This document shows, in pieces, positions 34,775-44,463 of a DNA stretch of 52,500 nucleotides; position 1 is the stretch's first letter, and each line of letters begins with the position of its first letter. Below the pieces are notes generated by a model. That model worked only from the letters and a program-made list of their open reading frames with translations, did not search any database and was not told the origin of the DNA. The stretch comes from Prorocentrum cordatum. Lineage: Eukaryota; Sar; Dinophyceae; Prorocentrales; Prorocentraceae. Made by a program: the position numbers and the translations under genes. The DNA lies in the NCBI GenBank assembly GCA_963575745.1, contig CAUYUJ010014189.1:1-52500 (forward strand). The letters are read 5' to 3'.

Positions 34775-36654
34775 AAGAAAGGTTGACGGTTTACCGCCGG
34801 CGCCCAGTTGGCAAGAACAATCTCGGCAGACCTTTCGGTGACTTTTGGTCGGTTGAAAATTTTGTTCTCGAAATTCCTCAATTCGTTTGAGCTCTAGTAT
34901 TTTTGTTCCCCGTGATCTTCGATCTCATTCCCGCTCGCCATCTTGATCTCGGCTCGATCGGGTACCTTTTACTGCCAAAAAGCGTCCAGGCGGGATCGGC
35001 CGTTTCGAGTCATCTTAATACGCGCTGTCGGTATATTCGACTTAACTCGAGATAGAGGACAGCTACAGAGCGGGTAAGCACATCTTATTGATTCAGAATG
35101 ATCAGGCGCGTTCGTCTGTTGCATCTGGAGGTCTGAACTCGGTCTGCTAGACGAGCTAGTCCGCAAACCTATCGTATTATTCGAGTGATCTTGACAGGCG
35201 CTCTCGGTCTTCTGTACTTCCCTCGAGCTGTATGATAGCTACAGAGCTCATACTTACAGCAACCGATTCAGAATCATCAGTGGCGTTCGTCTGTCGAATC
35301 TAGAGCTCTGAACTCGGTCTGCTGCCCGATCTTGAATTGCGAAACTGTTGTATTGTTCGAGTCATCTTGACAGGTCGGTGTTCTGTACTTAACTCAGGCT
35401 GTAGGGGGGCTACAGTGCAAGTTATGACAGGAATCGATTTGGAGAGCAGTTGCGTCGGTCTGTCGAACCCCGAGCTCGGAACTCGGTCTGCTGCCCAAAC
35501 TGGTACCGCGAAACTATTCGTATTGTTCGAGTCATCCTGAGAGGTGCTGTCGGTTTTCTGCACTTAACTCGGGTTGTAAGTGGGCTGCAGTGTTGTTTTT
35601 CTTTCCCGTGATATTCGATCTTATTCTCGCTCGCCATCTCAATCTCAGCTCGATCGGGTACCTTTACTGCCAAAAAGCGTCCAGGCGGGATCGGCCGTTT
35701 CGAGTCATCTTGATACGCGCTGTCGGTATACTGGACTTAACTCGAGATACAGGACAGCTAAAGAGCTGGTAAGCACACCTCATCGATTCAGAATGATCAG
35801 GAGCGTTCGTCTGTTGCATCCAGAGGTCTGAACTCGGTCTGCTAGCCGAGATAGGTCCACAAACCTATTCGTATTATTCGAGTCATCTTGACAGGCGCGC
35901 TCGGTTTTCTGTACTTAACTCGAGCTATATGACAGCTACAGAGCTGATACTCACAGCAAACGATTCAGAGCCATCAGGCGCGTTTGTCTGTTGAATCCAG
36001 AGCTCTGAACTCGGTCTGCTGCCCGCTCTAGAATCACGAAACTATTCGTAGTATTCGAGTCATCTTGAGAGGTGCTGTCGGTTTTCTGTACTTAAGTCGG
36101 GTTGTGTGGGGGGGGCTACAGTGCTGGTAGTCACAGGAATCGATTTAGAGACATCAGGCGCGTCCGCCTGTGGAATCCAGAGCTCGGAACTCGGTCTGCT
36201 GCCCGAACTAGGTCCGCGAAACTATTCGTATTGTTCGAGTCATCCTGAGATGCTGTCGGTTTTCTGCATTTAACTCGGGCTGTATGGGGGCTGCAGGGCT
36301 GGTAATCACAGGAATCGATTCGGAGACATCAGACGCGTCCGCCTGTCGCATTCGGAGGCTGAACTTGGTCTGATACTCGAGCTAGGTTTGCCGAACTATT
36401 CGTATTGTTCGAGTCATATTCAGGGTTGCTGTCGATTTACGCACGTAACTCGGGCTGTAGGAGAGCTGCAGAGCTCGTACAGAAGACAATCCAGAAGCAT
36501 CGGTAGCGTTCGGCTGTTGCATCGAGAGGTCTGATATCGCTTGGGCTGAAAAACTATTCGTTCTCTGCAGTTTTTTTCGACATTATATTTTGTGAGGAAG
36601 CTCTACGAGTTCCCCGGCGGTCGGAAAGGTTGACGGTTTACCGCCGGCGCCCAG
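34775..36654 (+). repeat. HP right half after B, truncated SU array, then full SU unit (HP 36614-36647)
   Basis: 34808-35594 is an SU unit of 3-4 monomers with no HP. It is cut in an M4 monomer at GCAGTGTTG and joined to a leaderless SU at about 35595 (TTTCTTTCCCGTGATATTCG). The second unit has five monomers; its loop reads TCGGAAAGGTTGACGG. Confidence 0.8.
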
Positions 36655-36948
36655 TTGGCCGGCCCGACCAAAAGAGACAATGTGGTAACCTGGGGTCGGT
36701 TTTTTTACTTTATGAAAAATTTTGAAGTTCGTTTTTAGAAGTGAATTTTTATTCCCTGTGCTAAGCTATGGCGCACCTGCTGGTCAATTTTTCATGGCTC
36801 TAGGTTCAGTATTACTATCAAAACACTTGGAGGAACCCACTGTATGAAAACCGAAAAATCGTGATTTCGAATTTTTCGGCTCTCGCTTCAGAAGCTTCCA
36901 TCACGTGTTCGGAGGAGCGCTGTGTAAGAAGAGAGCTCTACGAGGTGC
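36655..36948 (+). repeat. U2 unit split by element C
   Basis: Leader TTGGCCGGCCCGACC with GGTAACCTGGGGTCGG. The right end is 39111-39140 (TTTTCCGCCGG, one mismatch). Confidence 0.78.
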
Positions 36949-36950
36949 CT

Positions 36951-36965
36951 GGCTCAAGGCTCAAG
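36951..36965 (+). other. Possible spliced-leader relics at the 5' end of C
   Basis: Two overlapping GGCTCAAG copies (36951-36958, 36958-36965) followed by a third partial GGCTC, exactly at the junction. GGCUCAAG is the 3' end of the 22-nt dinoflagellate spliced leader. Confidence 0.5.
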
Positions 36966-36973
36966 GCTCCGCG

Positions 36974-37020
36974 AACGTTCATTTTCTCCTGCCTGGGGAA
37001 CCTCCGCGAAGGTGAACGTT
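36974..37020 (+). promoter_or_regulatory. 5' UTR stem-loop of C
   Basis: AACGTTCA (36974-36981) pairs with TGAACGTT (37013-37020) around a loop containing CTGCCTGGGGAACCTCC. The loop core is conserved in B, D and E while the stem differs from B and E. Confidence 0.5.
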
Positions 37021-37323
37021 GAGCTAGCGTGTTGTTTTGCTCTGCTTACGCAACTGCCCATCTCCCTGTACATCCTGCTTGTCATTGTTGGTCTCTCATA
37101 TCCATTTCTTGTTGCGGTTTGGTGGTGGCAATTTGTATACGCTGACTTGTTCCTCACTGCCTAGTGTGGTGCTCGTAAGTCTCTGTTCTTTCAGATCTGC
37201 CTTGTGTGGATTGCATATTGTTCATTTTGCAGTATTTCATTGTTGTGATCTCTCAGGTGTCCTCACACATCTTCCCTCAGTTTTCTGCCATATACCTATC
37301 ATTTGTGGTCTTGTTTGTGCCAG

Positions 37324-38466
37324 ATGCCTCATGTGCGGAGTCTCGCATCCAGGTGTTTGCGTCGGGCTCGGGCTTGCCAACTTGGATGGGTTCGACCGAA
37401 TTGTCCTCTTCCGTTGGTGCTCGAAGGCCTAGTCGCCCGTGACACGGTCTTGCATGCAGAGTTGGATGCTCAGGCTAATAAGTTGTTGACAGCATTACTC
37501 CATCCCTCTGATAGCTGCCCGAAAGTTGATTCCGTTGCACTTCGCGGTTTTTCTTCTGCTATTGATGCTGGGGTCCAGGTTGACGAGGTCGCATACCCTT
37601 CTCAGAGCATTCGAGTATTTTCAATTGATGCTGGTGTCCAGGTTGACGAAGTGCACTGTCCCTTTCAGAGCATTCGAGTGTCCTCAATTGATGCTGAGGT
37701 CCAAGTGCATTCTCAAAGCATTCGAGTGTCTTCAATGGGCGCCGGCGTGCAAACTCAGTTCACTTGCGAGGACGCCTGTGTGCAAAGTCAGTTCACTTCA
37801 ACGGATGCTGGCGTGCATACTCAGTTCACTTTGAAGGGCGCCGGTGTGCAAACTCAGTTCACTCTCCAGGACGACGTCAAAACATGGATTGACAGGAGCA
37901 CTGCCCAGAAGGGGTTCACCGGCCAGATTGCGCTGCAGTATTTAATCCAGGGGCTTGAATTATTCGTAGATCTCATGACAGAGCCAATGACCATCCCAAA
38001 ACATCATGTATCATTTTGGCTCCATACTTTGTTCAACCTCACGGATCATGTTCAGTCGTTTCTGGGAGAACTTTTGGATTGTCTCAAATCTCACCGTTTC
38101 GTGACGGGGAAAATGGACTGTGCCGAGGAGGCCAGGTTTAAAGCTCCAGGGTACATTGTCGATTGTTTCAGTTTTGTTCCAGACGGACTCTTCGAGAGTG
38201 CCAGTCGCGCAGACCCGCGGATACTCGCAGCAGACACCCGGAGACTACAGCAAATGTGGGAGTCCCAAGAGCTCAGAATTACGTCGCCACGTGGACGAAT
38301 CGCCTCTCCGTCGGGGTCGTCGTCTGTCCGTGTCGCTTCGGATGTGATTGCCAAGACTGGACATCAAAAGTTGGTTGCCGAATCTTCCCAGAGCAGTCGA
38401 GTTTCTCCCGATAACGGTGGGAGCTCTAGAGGTAGCCGCAAAGGCAGAGGCAAAGGCAAACGATAG
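37324..38466 (+). CDS. ORF of retroelement C: divergent MPHVRS-family protein with GVQVD/GVQT repeats
   Basis: A 380-residue ORF starting at the conserved MPHVRS. Repeats of about 21 residues at 80-140 contain DAGVQVDEV twice; GVQVD resembles the second known LC8 motif class (GIQVD of neuronal nitric oxide synthase). An 11-residue repeat follows at 140-181 (GVQTQFT, CVQSQFT, GVHTQFT, GVQTQFT), encoded by 33-bp DNA repeats shared with D. Residues 184-285 align loosely with the helical domain of B and D: DVKTWID matches DVKAWID and SHRFVTGKMDCAE matches HRFLTGQMNRAE. The tail is serine-rich and ends in a basic run (SRKGRGKGKR). The 3' UTR carries 58-bp duplications and a LINE-derived tail. Confidence 0.72.
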   Translation: MPHVRSLASRCLRRARACQLGWVRPNCPLPLVLEGLVARDTVLHAELDAQANKLLTALLHPSDSCPKVDSVALRGFSSAIDAGVQVDEVAYPSQSIRVFSIDAGVQVDEVHCPFQSIRVSSIDAEVQVHSQSIRVSSMGAGVQTQFTCEDACVQSQFTSTDAGVHTQFTLKGAGVQTQFTLQDDVKTWIDRSTAQKGFTGQIALQYLIQGLELFVDLMTEPMTIPKHHVSFWLHTLFNLTDHVQSFLGELLDCLKSHRFVTGKMDCAEEARFKAPGYIVDCFSFVPDGLFESASRADPRILAADTRRLQQMWESQELRITSPRGRIASPSGSSSVRVASDVIAKTGHQKLVAESSQSSRVSPDNGGSSRGSRKGRGKGKR

Positions 38467-38925
38467 GGCAGCTTTGAACATGATTGTCTGCATACATTAC
38501 CTCTCTGTGTATTGTAAGCTGATTTGTATTGGATTGTTGATTGTGATTGCCTCGCGTGGTCTTTTTGACTGTTGATTGTGATTGCCTCGTGTGGTCATTC
38601 AGTGCATCCTTATTCAGTGCATAGTTTTTCAGATTGTGATTGCCTCGTGTGGTCATTCAGTGCATCCTTATTCAGTGCATAGTCTTTCAGTTTGTTCGTT
38701 GCCTTTGTTTATTGCTTGTGTTTCGGTAGTGTTGCCTTTCGGTCCATAGACATGGGGCATATGCATTTGTTTGAGCTCTAACAATTCAGTGTGTGCATGT
38801 TCAGTTCTTGGCCAGGTCTCCTGGCTCTCTTGTCGTAGTTTTAGTTTCGCCTCTTCAGTGTTCTCACTGTTGTAGGGTTGTCTGTATACTGCACCTACGG
38901 ACCTAGGTCTGATCCCTGATACAAG

Positions 38926-38979
38926 TTATCTGCGGCGGAGCGCATCTGCGATGTTCTCCCACAGGTTGTGAAAACGTCT
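38926..38979 (+). pseudogene. LINE ORF2 C-terminal remnant in the 3' UTR of C
   Basis: Translates as LSAAERICDVLPQVVKTS, aligning with ELSAAERLCTGVEHIVQE of the LINE fragment. The frame is not joined to the C CDS. Confidence 0.7.
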
Positions 38980-39063
38980 TTGGTCATGCATCTTTCTGTT
39001 TCTCTATAAGAGCGGACTGCTTGCTTGACAATTTTGAGGCTTCGCTTCGCCTGCAACTTCGTT

Positions 39064-39108
39064 GGACCTGGCCTCAGTGGCCAGGATGGTCCCAGCAAAG
39101 ACGCAAAA
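39064..39108 (+). terminator. 3' terminal hairpin and tag of C
   Basis: GGACC-TGGCC loop GGCCA-GGTCC hairpin (39064-39092) followed by CAGCAAAGACGCAAAA. Probably the RNA 3' end recognised at insertion; calling it a terminator is only a label for the element's end. Confidence 0.55.
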
Positions 39109-39110
39109 AA

Positions 39111-39877
39111 CTTGGTTGACGGTTTTCCGCCGGTTCCCAGTTGGTCGAGCCGACCAGAAAGGACAAAGTGGCAACTTAATTCGTAGAACTTCCCTTAGCA
39201 AGTTATTGCTGGAAGCTTATGAGTAATACCTCGTAGAGCTCTTCGACAAAGAGTTAAGAGGAATTCGGGGGCAGGGTGGAGCTAGTTGGCTGGCCCGACC
39301 AAAAGAGACAATGTGGTAACCTGGGGGCGGTTTTTTTACTTAATGCAAAATTTTGAAGTTCGTTTTCAGAAGTGAGATTTTCATTCCCTGTAGTAAGTAA
39401 TGGCGCACCTGCTGGTATTTTTTTTTTGGCTCTAGAGGCAGTATTACTATCAAAACACTTGGAGGAACCGACTTTGTATCGACACCAAAAACTTGGTTTT
39501 TCTGTGTCATCTGAAAAGCTTTTTTCGGTGAGCAGGTAGGGGGGGAGGGAGGAGAGGGGGTTTATGCCGCGTCTGCGAGTCGAATACTCAGGTTCGTAGG
39601 TGCAGTATTACTATCAAAACATTTGGAGGAACCGACTTTGGTGAAAACCGAAAAATTATTATTTTTCGAAGTTTTCGCTCTCGCTTCAGAAGCTTCCTTC
39701 ATGGATTCCGAGGAGCGTTGTGCAAGAAAAGAGCTCTACGGGGTGCCCGGCGGTAACCTGGTTGACGGTTTACCGCCGGTTCCCATTCCGGCGCGCTGCA
39801 GAGCTAGTAACTCGTAGAGCTTCCCTTAGCAAGTTATTGCTGGAAGCTTAAGAGTAATTCCAGGGCGCTGGAGAGCT
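39111..39877 (+). repeat. HP remainder, U2 and mA/mB scraps, U2 unit (HP 39747-39779), mA
   Basis: U2 leader scrap (39141), mA (39176), mB (39227), U2 from 39286 with two successive cores. A purine-rich G tract lies between them (about 39530-39560, AGGGGGGGAGGGAGG). It ends in an mA at 39808-39877. Confidence 0.75.
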
Positions 39878-41005
39878 AGTTGGCAAGAAAAATCTCGACG
39901 GACCTTTTGCTGACTTTTGGTCGGTTGAAAATTTTGTTCTCGAAATTCCTCAATTCGTTTCAGCTCTAGTATTTTTTCCCGTGGTATTCGATCTTATTCC
40001 CGCTCGCCATCTTGATATCAGCTCGATCGGGTACCTTTTACTGCCAAAAAGCGTCCAGGCGGGATCGGCCGTTTCGAGTCATCTTGATACGCGCTCTCGG
40101 TATATTGGACTTAACTCGAGATACAGGACAGCTACAGAGCTGGTAAGCACACCTTATCGATTCAGAATGATCAGGCGCGTTCGTCTGTTGCATCCAGAGG
40201 TCTGAACTCGGTCTGCTAGCCGAGCTAGGTCCGGAAACCTATTCGTATTATTCGAGTCATCTTCACAGGCGCTCTCGGTTTTTCTGTACTTAACTCGAGC
40301 TATATGACAGCTACAGAGCTGATACTTACAGAAACCGATTCAGAATCATCAGTCGCGTTCGTCTGTTGAATCCCGAGCTCTAAACTCGGTCTGCTACCCG
40401 ATCCAGAATCGCGAAACTATTCGTATTGTTCGTGTCATCTTGAGAGGTGCTGTCGGTTTTCTGTACTTGACTCGGGCTGTAGGGGGGGTACAGTGCTGGT
40501 AGTCACAGGAATCGATTTGGAGACATCAGGCGCGTCCGCCTGTCGAATCCAGAGCTCGGAACTCGGTCTGCTGCCCGAACTAGGTCCGCGAAACTATTCG
40601 TATTGTTCGAGTCATCCTGAGAGGTGCTGTCTGTAGGGGGGCTGCAGGGCTGGTAATCACAGGAATCGATTCGGAAACATCAGACGCGTCCGCCTCTCGC
40701 ATTCAGATATCTGAACTCGGTCTCATACTCGAGCTAGGTTTGCCAAACTATTCGTATTGTTCGAGTTATCTTGAGAGGTGCTGTAGATTTACGCACGTAA
40801 CTCGGGCTGTAGGAGAGCTACAGAGCTCGTGCAGAAGACAATCCAGAAGCATCGGGGGCGCTCGGCTGTTGCATCGAGAGGTCTGCAAACGCTGCGGCTG
40901 AAAAACTATTCGTTCTCTGCAATTTTTTCGACATTATATATTGTCAGGAAGCTCTACGAGTCCCCCGGCGGTAAGAAAGGTTGACGGTTTACCGCCGGCG
41001 CCCAG
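39878..41005 (+). repeat. SU unit, about 5 monomers (HP 40965-40998)
   Basis: M1-M5 order with M4 shortened at 40630. Very similar to the following unit. Confidence 0.84.
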
Positions 41006-42107
41006 TTGGCAAGAAAAATATCGACGGACCTTTTGCTGACTTTTGGTCGGTTGAGATTTTGTTTTCGAAATTCCTCAATTCGTTTGAGCTCTAGTATTTT
41101 TTCCGTGATATTCGATCTTATTCCCGCTCGCCATCTCAATCTCAGCTCCATCGGGTACTTTTTATTGCAAAAAGCATCCAGGCGGGATCGGCCGTTTCGA
41201 GTCATCTTGATACGCGCACTCGGTATATTGGACTTCACTCGAGATAGAGGACAGCTACAGAGCTGGTAAGCACACCTTATCGATTCAGAATGATCAGGCG
41301 CGTTTGTCTGTTGCATCCAGAGGTCTCAACTCGGTCTGCTAGCCGAGCTAGGTCCGCAAACCTATTCGTATTATTCGAGTCATCTTGCCAGGCGCTCTTG
41401 GTTTTCTGTATTTAACTCGAGCTATATGACAGCTGCAGAGCTAATACTTACAGAAACGGATTCAGAATCATCAGTCGCGTTCGTCTGTTGAATCCAGAGC
41501 TCTCAACTCGGTCTGCTGCCCGATCTAGAATCCGGAAACTATTCTTATTGTTCGAGTCATCTTGAGAGGTGCTGTCGGTTTTCTGTACTTAACTCGGGCT
41601 GTAAAAGGGTACAGTGCTGGTAGTCACACGAATCGATTTGGAGACATCAGGGGCGTCCGCCTTTCGAATCCAGAGCTCGGAACTCGGTCTGCTGCCCGAA
41701 CTAGGTCCGCGAAACTATTTGTACTGTTCGAGTCATCCTGAGAGGTGCTGTCCGTTTTCTGCACTTAACTCAGGCTGTAGGGGGCTGCAGGGCTGGTAAT
41801 CACAGGAATCGATTCGGAGACATGAGACGCGTCCGCCTGTCGCATTGAAAAGGTCTGAACTCGGTCTGATACTCGAGCTAGGTTTGCCAAACTATTCGTA
41901 TTCTTCGAGTCATCTTGAGAGGTGCTGTCGATTTGCGCACGCAACTCAGGCTGTAGGAGAGCTACAGAGCTCGTACAGAAGACAATCCAGAAGCATCGGG
42001 GGCGTTGGGCTGCATCGAGAGGTCTGAAATCGCTTGGGCTGAAAAACGATACGTTCTCTGCATTTTTTTCGACATTATATATGGTCAGGAAGCTCTACGA
42101 GTCCCCC
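41006..42107 (+). repeat. SU unit, about 5 monomers; split by element D
   Basis: Follows the previous HP directly (CAG|TTGGCAAG) without an mA. The right end is 44086-44116. Confidence 0.84.
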
Positions 42108-42130
42108 GGCTCAAGCACTGCCGGCTCAAG
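42108..42130 (+). other. Possible spliced-leader relics at the 5' end of D
   Basis: Perfect GGCTCAAG at 42108-42115 and 42123-42130. The first fuses directly to the HP left arm; the second immediately precedes the 5' UTR shared with C. Confidence 0.55.
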
Positions 42131-42138
42131 CTCCGCGT

Positions 42139-42183
42139 ACGTTCATTTTCTCCTGCCTGGGGAACCTCCGCGAAGGTGAACGT
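42139..42183 (+). promoter_or_regulatory. 5' UTR stem-loop of D
   Basis: ACGTTCA pairs with TGAACGT around the same loop core as C. A base change next to the stem (GAACG to GTACG) falls outside the 7-bp stem. Confidence 0.5.
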
Positions 42184-42384
42184 TGAGCTAGCGTGGTGTT
42201 TTGCTCTGCCTACGCAACTGCCCACCTCCCTGTACATCTTGCCTCTCTTTGTTGGCCTCTCATATTTATTCCTTGTTGCGGTGTGGTTGTGGCAATTTGT
42301 ATGGTACCTTCGCCTCGCGTGGAGATCCGCCGTGTGCGTGTGACTTATTCCTGAATTTGATTATTGTTTCTCGTTGCACGAATC

Positions 42385-43734
42385 ATGCCACATGTTCGCA
42401 GTTGTCACAGGCGAGCTGCACGAAGATCTCGGGCCGTTTATTTGGGCTTCTGCAAGCCGCCATGTATTCCCGTTTGCTTGGACTCGTTGTTGCCACAAAC
42501 CGATACTTATACGATTCTTCTGACAGAATTGGCTGCTCCGCCTGGATTGGAGGGAGACTGCAGAGGGGGGATCCAGGAAGTGGGAGTGCAGACTTTGTCT
42601 TCTTCTTGTCGGACTGTGTGTGTCGATGTGCAAACGGAGACCCCCCCGACTCTTTGTCATACCCATTCCTATGAGAGTGCAGTTGGGAGTTCAACAGCAG
42701 TTGGGAGTTCAACATTTGGAAGTTCCGCAGTTGGTTTGACTTTGTGCCAGACCCATTCTTATGACAGTGCAGTTGGGAGTTCAACAGTTGGGAGTTCCGC
42801 TGCCGCCGGCGTGCAGGACGCCTGTGTACAAACTCAGCCCTCTTTAATGGACGCCTGTGTGCAAACAGAGAATCTTGTGTCTGGTATGCACAACGGTGCG
42901 GAAGTGGACGCTTTCACGGATTCCCCAACCGTTTCTTCAATGGATGCTGGCGTGCAAACTCAGTTCACTGGCAAGGACGCCTGTGTGCAAACTCAGTTCA
43001 CTTCAATGGATGCTGGGGTGCAAACTCAGTGGGTCTACGCCTTCATGAGCTCTACGCAAACTCAGACGCCTGCGTGCAAGGAAGCTCTACGCCTTCGTGA
43101 GTCAGGTGGGGAAGATGTGCGTGCAGTGGTCTCATTTTCTTCTGACACGTATGCAGTTCTTTCATATTCTTCTTCTTCTGTTGTGAAGGCAGTGGTCTCA
43201 TCTTCTTCCGATGTGAAGGCCAAGGGGACTTCCGCGTGCTCTCAGGCCACCATTGCCGATGTTAAGGCATGGATTGACGCTGCTTGCAGTATCAACGAGT
43301 CGAATGCGATCGAGTATTTAAAGAATGGGGTGGATTTGTTGGCAGAACCTCTGACAGAAGGTGGGATCCCTGCAAAGGCCAGGGCAAATTATGCTGTGCG
43401 GATGCGCGGGACGTTCGAGAATGTGCAAGCGACGTTGGAGGACCTTCTGGAATTCTTCGAGAGGCACAGATATCTTACAGGGCAGATGAACCGTGCCGAG
43501 GCTGCCAAGTTTCTACAGGATTCCAAGTGCAACGAATTCCGAATCCAATTCTATGGACGTCCGAGGAACGATACAACGTCGTCATGTGGAAGTACTGCCT
43601 GCAAAGGCAAAGGCAAAGGCAAAGGTAAAGGCGCCGACATAGGAGGTCAGGAGTTTGACGAAGTGTGTAGGTTCGGTAGGACGTTGACGGACTTTGAACG
43701 AAGGTGTAAATCTCAGGTTTGGCCTCTGCGGTAG
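42385..43734 (+). CDS. ORF of retroelement D: longest MPHVRS-family protein (VQT array, helical domain, lysine/glycine tail)
   Basis: A 449-residue ORF and the fullest member of the family. In order: MPHVRS start; APPGLEG at 51-57; VQT motifs at 68-70, 82-84, 148-150, 159-161, 190-192, 201-203 and 212-214, plus TQTQT at 224-228; AVGSS-type repeats at 99-140 like those in A; a serine-rich linker at 249-276; the SQATIADVKAWID helical domain at 286-394; a KGKGKGKGKG run at 408-417; and a terminus RFGRTLTDFERRCKSQV shared with E. Eight candidate LC8 sites before a folded domain and a basic tail suggest a multivalent, RNA-binding ORF1-like protein. That role is inferred. Enzymatic motifs are absent. 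Confidence 0.75.
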   Translation: MPHVRSCHRRAARRSRAVYLGFCKPPCIPVCLDSLLPQTDTYTILLTELAAPPGLEGDCRGGIQEVGVQTLSSSCRTVCVDVQTETPPTLCHTHSYESAVGSSTAVGSSTFGSSAVGLTLCQTHSYDSAVGSSTVGSSAAAGVQDACVQTQPSLMDACVQTENLVSGMHNGAEVDAFTDSPTVSSMDAGVQTQFTGKDACVQTQFTSMDAGVQTQWVYAFMSSTQTQTPACKEALRLRESGGEDVRAVVSFSSDTYAVLSYSSSSVVKAVVSSSSDVKAKGTSACSQATIADVKAWIDAACSINESNAIEYLKNGVDLLAEPLTEGGIPAKARANYAVRMRGTFENVQATLEDLLEFFERHRYLTGQMNRAEAAKFLQDSKCNEFRIQFYGRPRNDTTSSCGSTACKGKGKGKGKGADIGGQEFDEVCRFGRTLTDFERRCKSQVWPLR

Positions 43735-43918
43735 ATATTCGTATTCTTCGAGTGATTCCTTTCAATCCGAACTTATGATTTGCATTCGTTTGAGCTCTAA
43801 TAATTCAGTGTGTGCATGTTCAGTTCTTGGCCAGGTCTCCTGGCTCTCATGTCTTATAATTATTTTCGCCTCATCAGTTTCGTAACTGCTCGAGGGTTGA
43901 ACACCTCGGAGTCCTCTA

Positions 43919-43954
43919 TGTGATGTGCTCCCACAGGTTGTGCAGAACTTCTTT
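43919..43954 (+). pseudogene. LINE ORF2 C-terminal remnant in the 3' UTR of D
   Basis: Translates as CDVLPQVVQNFF, the distal part of the tail seen in C and E; the LSAAER part has decayed. Confidence 0.6.
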
Positions 43955-44037
43955 GGTCATGCATGCTTCTGATACTCTATAAGAGCGGACTGCTTGCTTG
44001 ACAAATAAGAGGCTTCGCTTCGCCTGAGACTTTGTAG

Positions 44038-44084
44038 GACCTGGCCTCAGTGGCCAAGATGGCCCCAGCAAAGACGCAAAAAAA
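44038..44084 (+). terminator. 3' terminal hairpin and tag of D
   Basis: The same hairpin with an A for G change at the base of the inner stem, then CAGCAAAGACGCAAAA. The upstream CTATAAGAGCGGACTGCTTG segment is shared with C and E. Confidence 0.55.
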
Positions 44085-44085
44085 A

Positions 44086-44386
44086 GAAAGGTTGACAGTT
44101 TACCGCCGGCGCCCAGCTTGGGTGTTTTTGCAAATATTTGAAAGATATTTGACCATTTATTTTGAGAAGGCAGATTTTTCGCACCTGTAAACCATTATGA
44201 GGGCCTCTCTATCTTAATATCAGCTCTGTAGGCGCACTTTTACTATCAAAACACTTGGTGGAACCATCTTTATGTCGACATGAAAAAATCATTTTTGCCT
44301 TTTTTCGAGAAATGCTTCGAGAAGCTTTCTCTTTCGACTCTGAGCACTCTCACGCGTGAAAGGAGCTCTACGAGGTCCCCGGCGGT
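44086..44386 (+). repeat. HP remainder after D and U2 unit split by element E
   Basis: Loop half GTTGACAGTTTACC (one base changed), then U2 from 44117 to GGAGCTCTACGAGG and GGCGGT. Confidence 0.78.
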
Positions 44387-44391
44387 CTCCC

Positions 44392-44414
44392 GGCTCAAGT
44401 CCCCCCGGCTCAAG
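44392..44414 (+). other. Possible spliced-leader relics at the 5' end of E
   Basis: Perfect GGCTCAAG at 44392-44399 and 44407-44414, with the same 15-nt spacing as D, directly before the 5' UTR shared with B. Confidence 0.55.
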
Positions 44415-44425
44415 GCGCGTGACAT

Positions 44426-44463
44426 TTGATCCCCTCTGCCTGGGTAACCTCCAGTGGGATCGA
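44426..44463 (+). promoter_or_regulatory. 5' UTR stem-loop of E (same form in B at about 33091-33128)
   Basis: TTGATCCC-type left arm and GGGATCGA right arm close a loop with CTGCCTGGGTAACCTCC. The arm sequence is unrelated to C and D, but the loop core and position after the leader relic are the same. Confidence 0.5.

Larger units (their letters stand above)
36949..39110 (+). mobile_element. Retroelement C inserted in an HP
   Basis: The left HP arm stops after GAGGTGCC and the right part resumes at CTTGGTTGACGG (39111). About 10 nt of the target, including CGGCGGTAA, is missing on the left, so no clean duplication is seen. The 5' UTR (36966-37323) matches that of D closely. The 3' UTR has two 58-bp repeats (38575 and 38633), a segment shared with D and E around CTTGGCCAGGTCTCCTGGCT, a LINE tail, a terminal hairpin (39064-39092) and GCAAAGACGCAAAAAA. 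Confidence 0.8.
42108..44085 (+). mobile_element. Retroelement D inserted in an HP
   Basis: The SU left arm ends CTCTACGAGTCCCCC and the right side resumes AAGAAAGGTTGACAGTT after an A-run (44078-44085). The GGTAA part of the left arm is lost or overlaps the leader relic. The ends are diagnosed by two GGCTCAAG relics on the left and the hairpin plus GCAAAGACGCAAAA tag on the right. Confidence 0.8.

Noticed and set aside
34470-34841. 123-codon ORF after the B gene
   Set aside because: Runs through the 3' UTR and into the HP and the next unit; no homology to the other elements.
36949-39110. Bacterial or phage accessory region
   Set aside because: No ribosome binding sites, operon spacing or prokaryotic families; intronless ORFs with long UTRs in satellite DNA fit a eukaryote.
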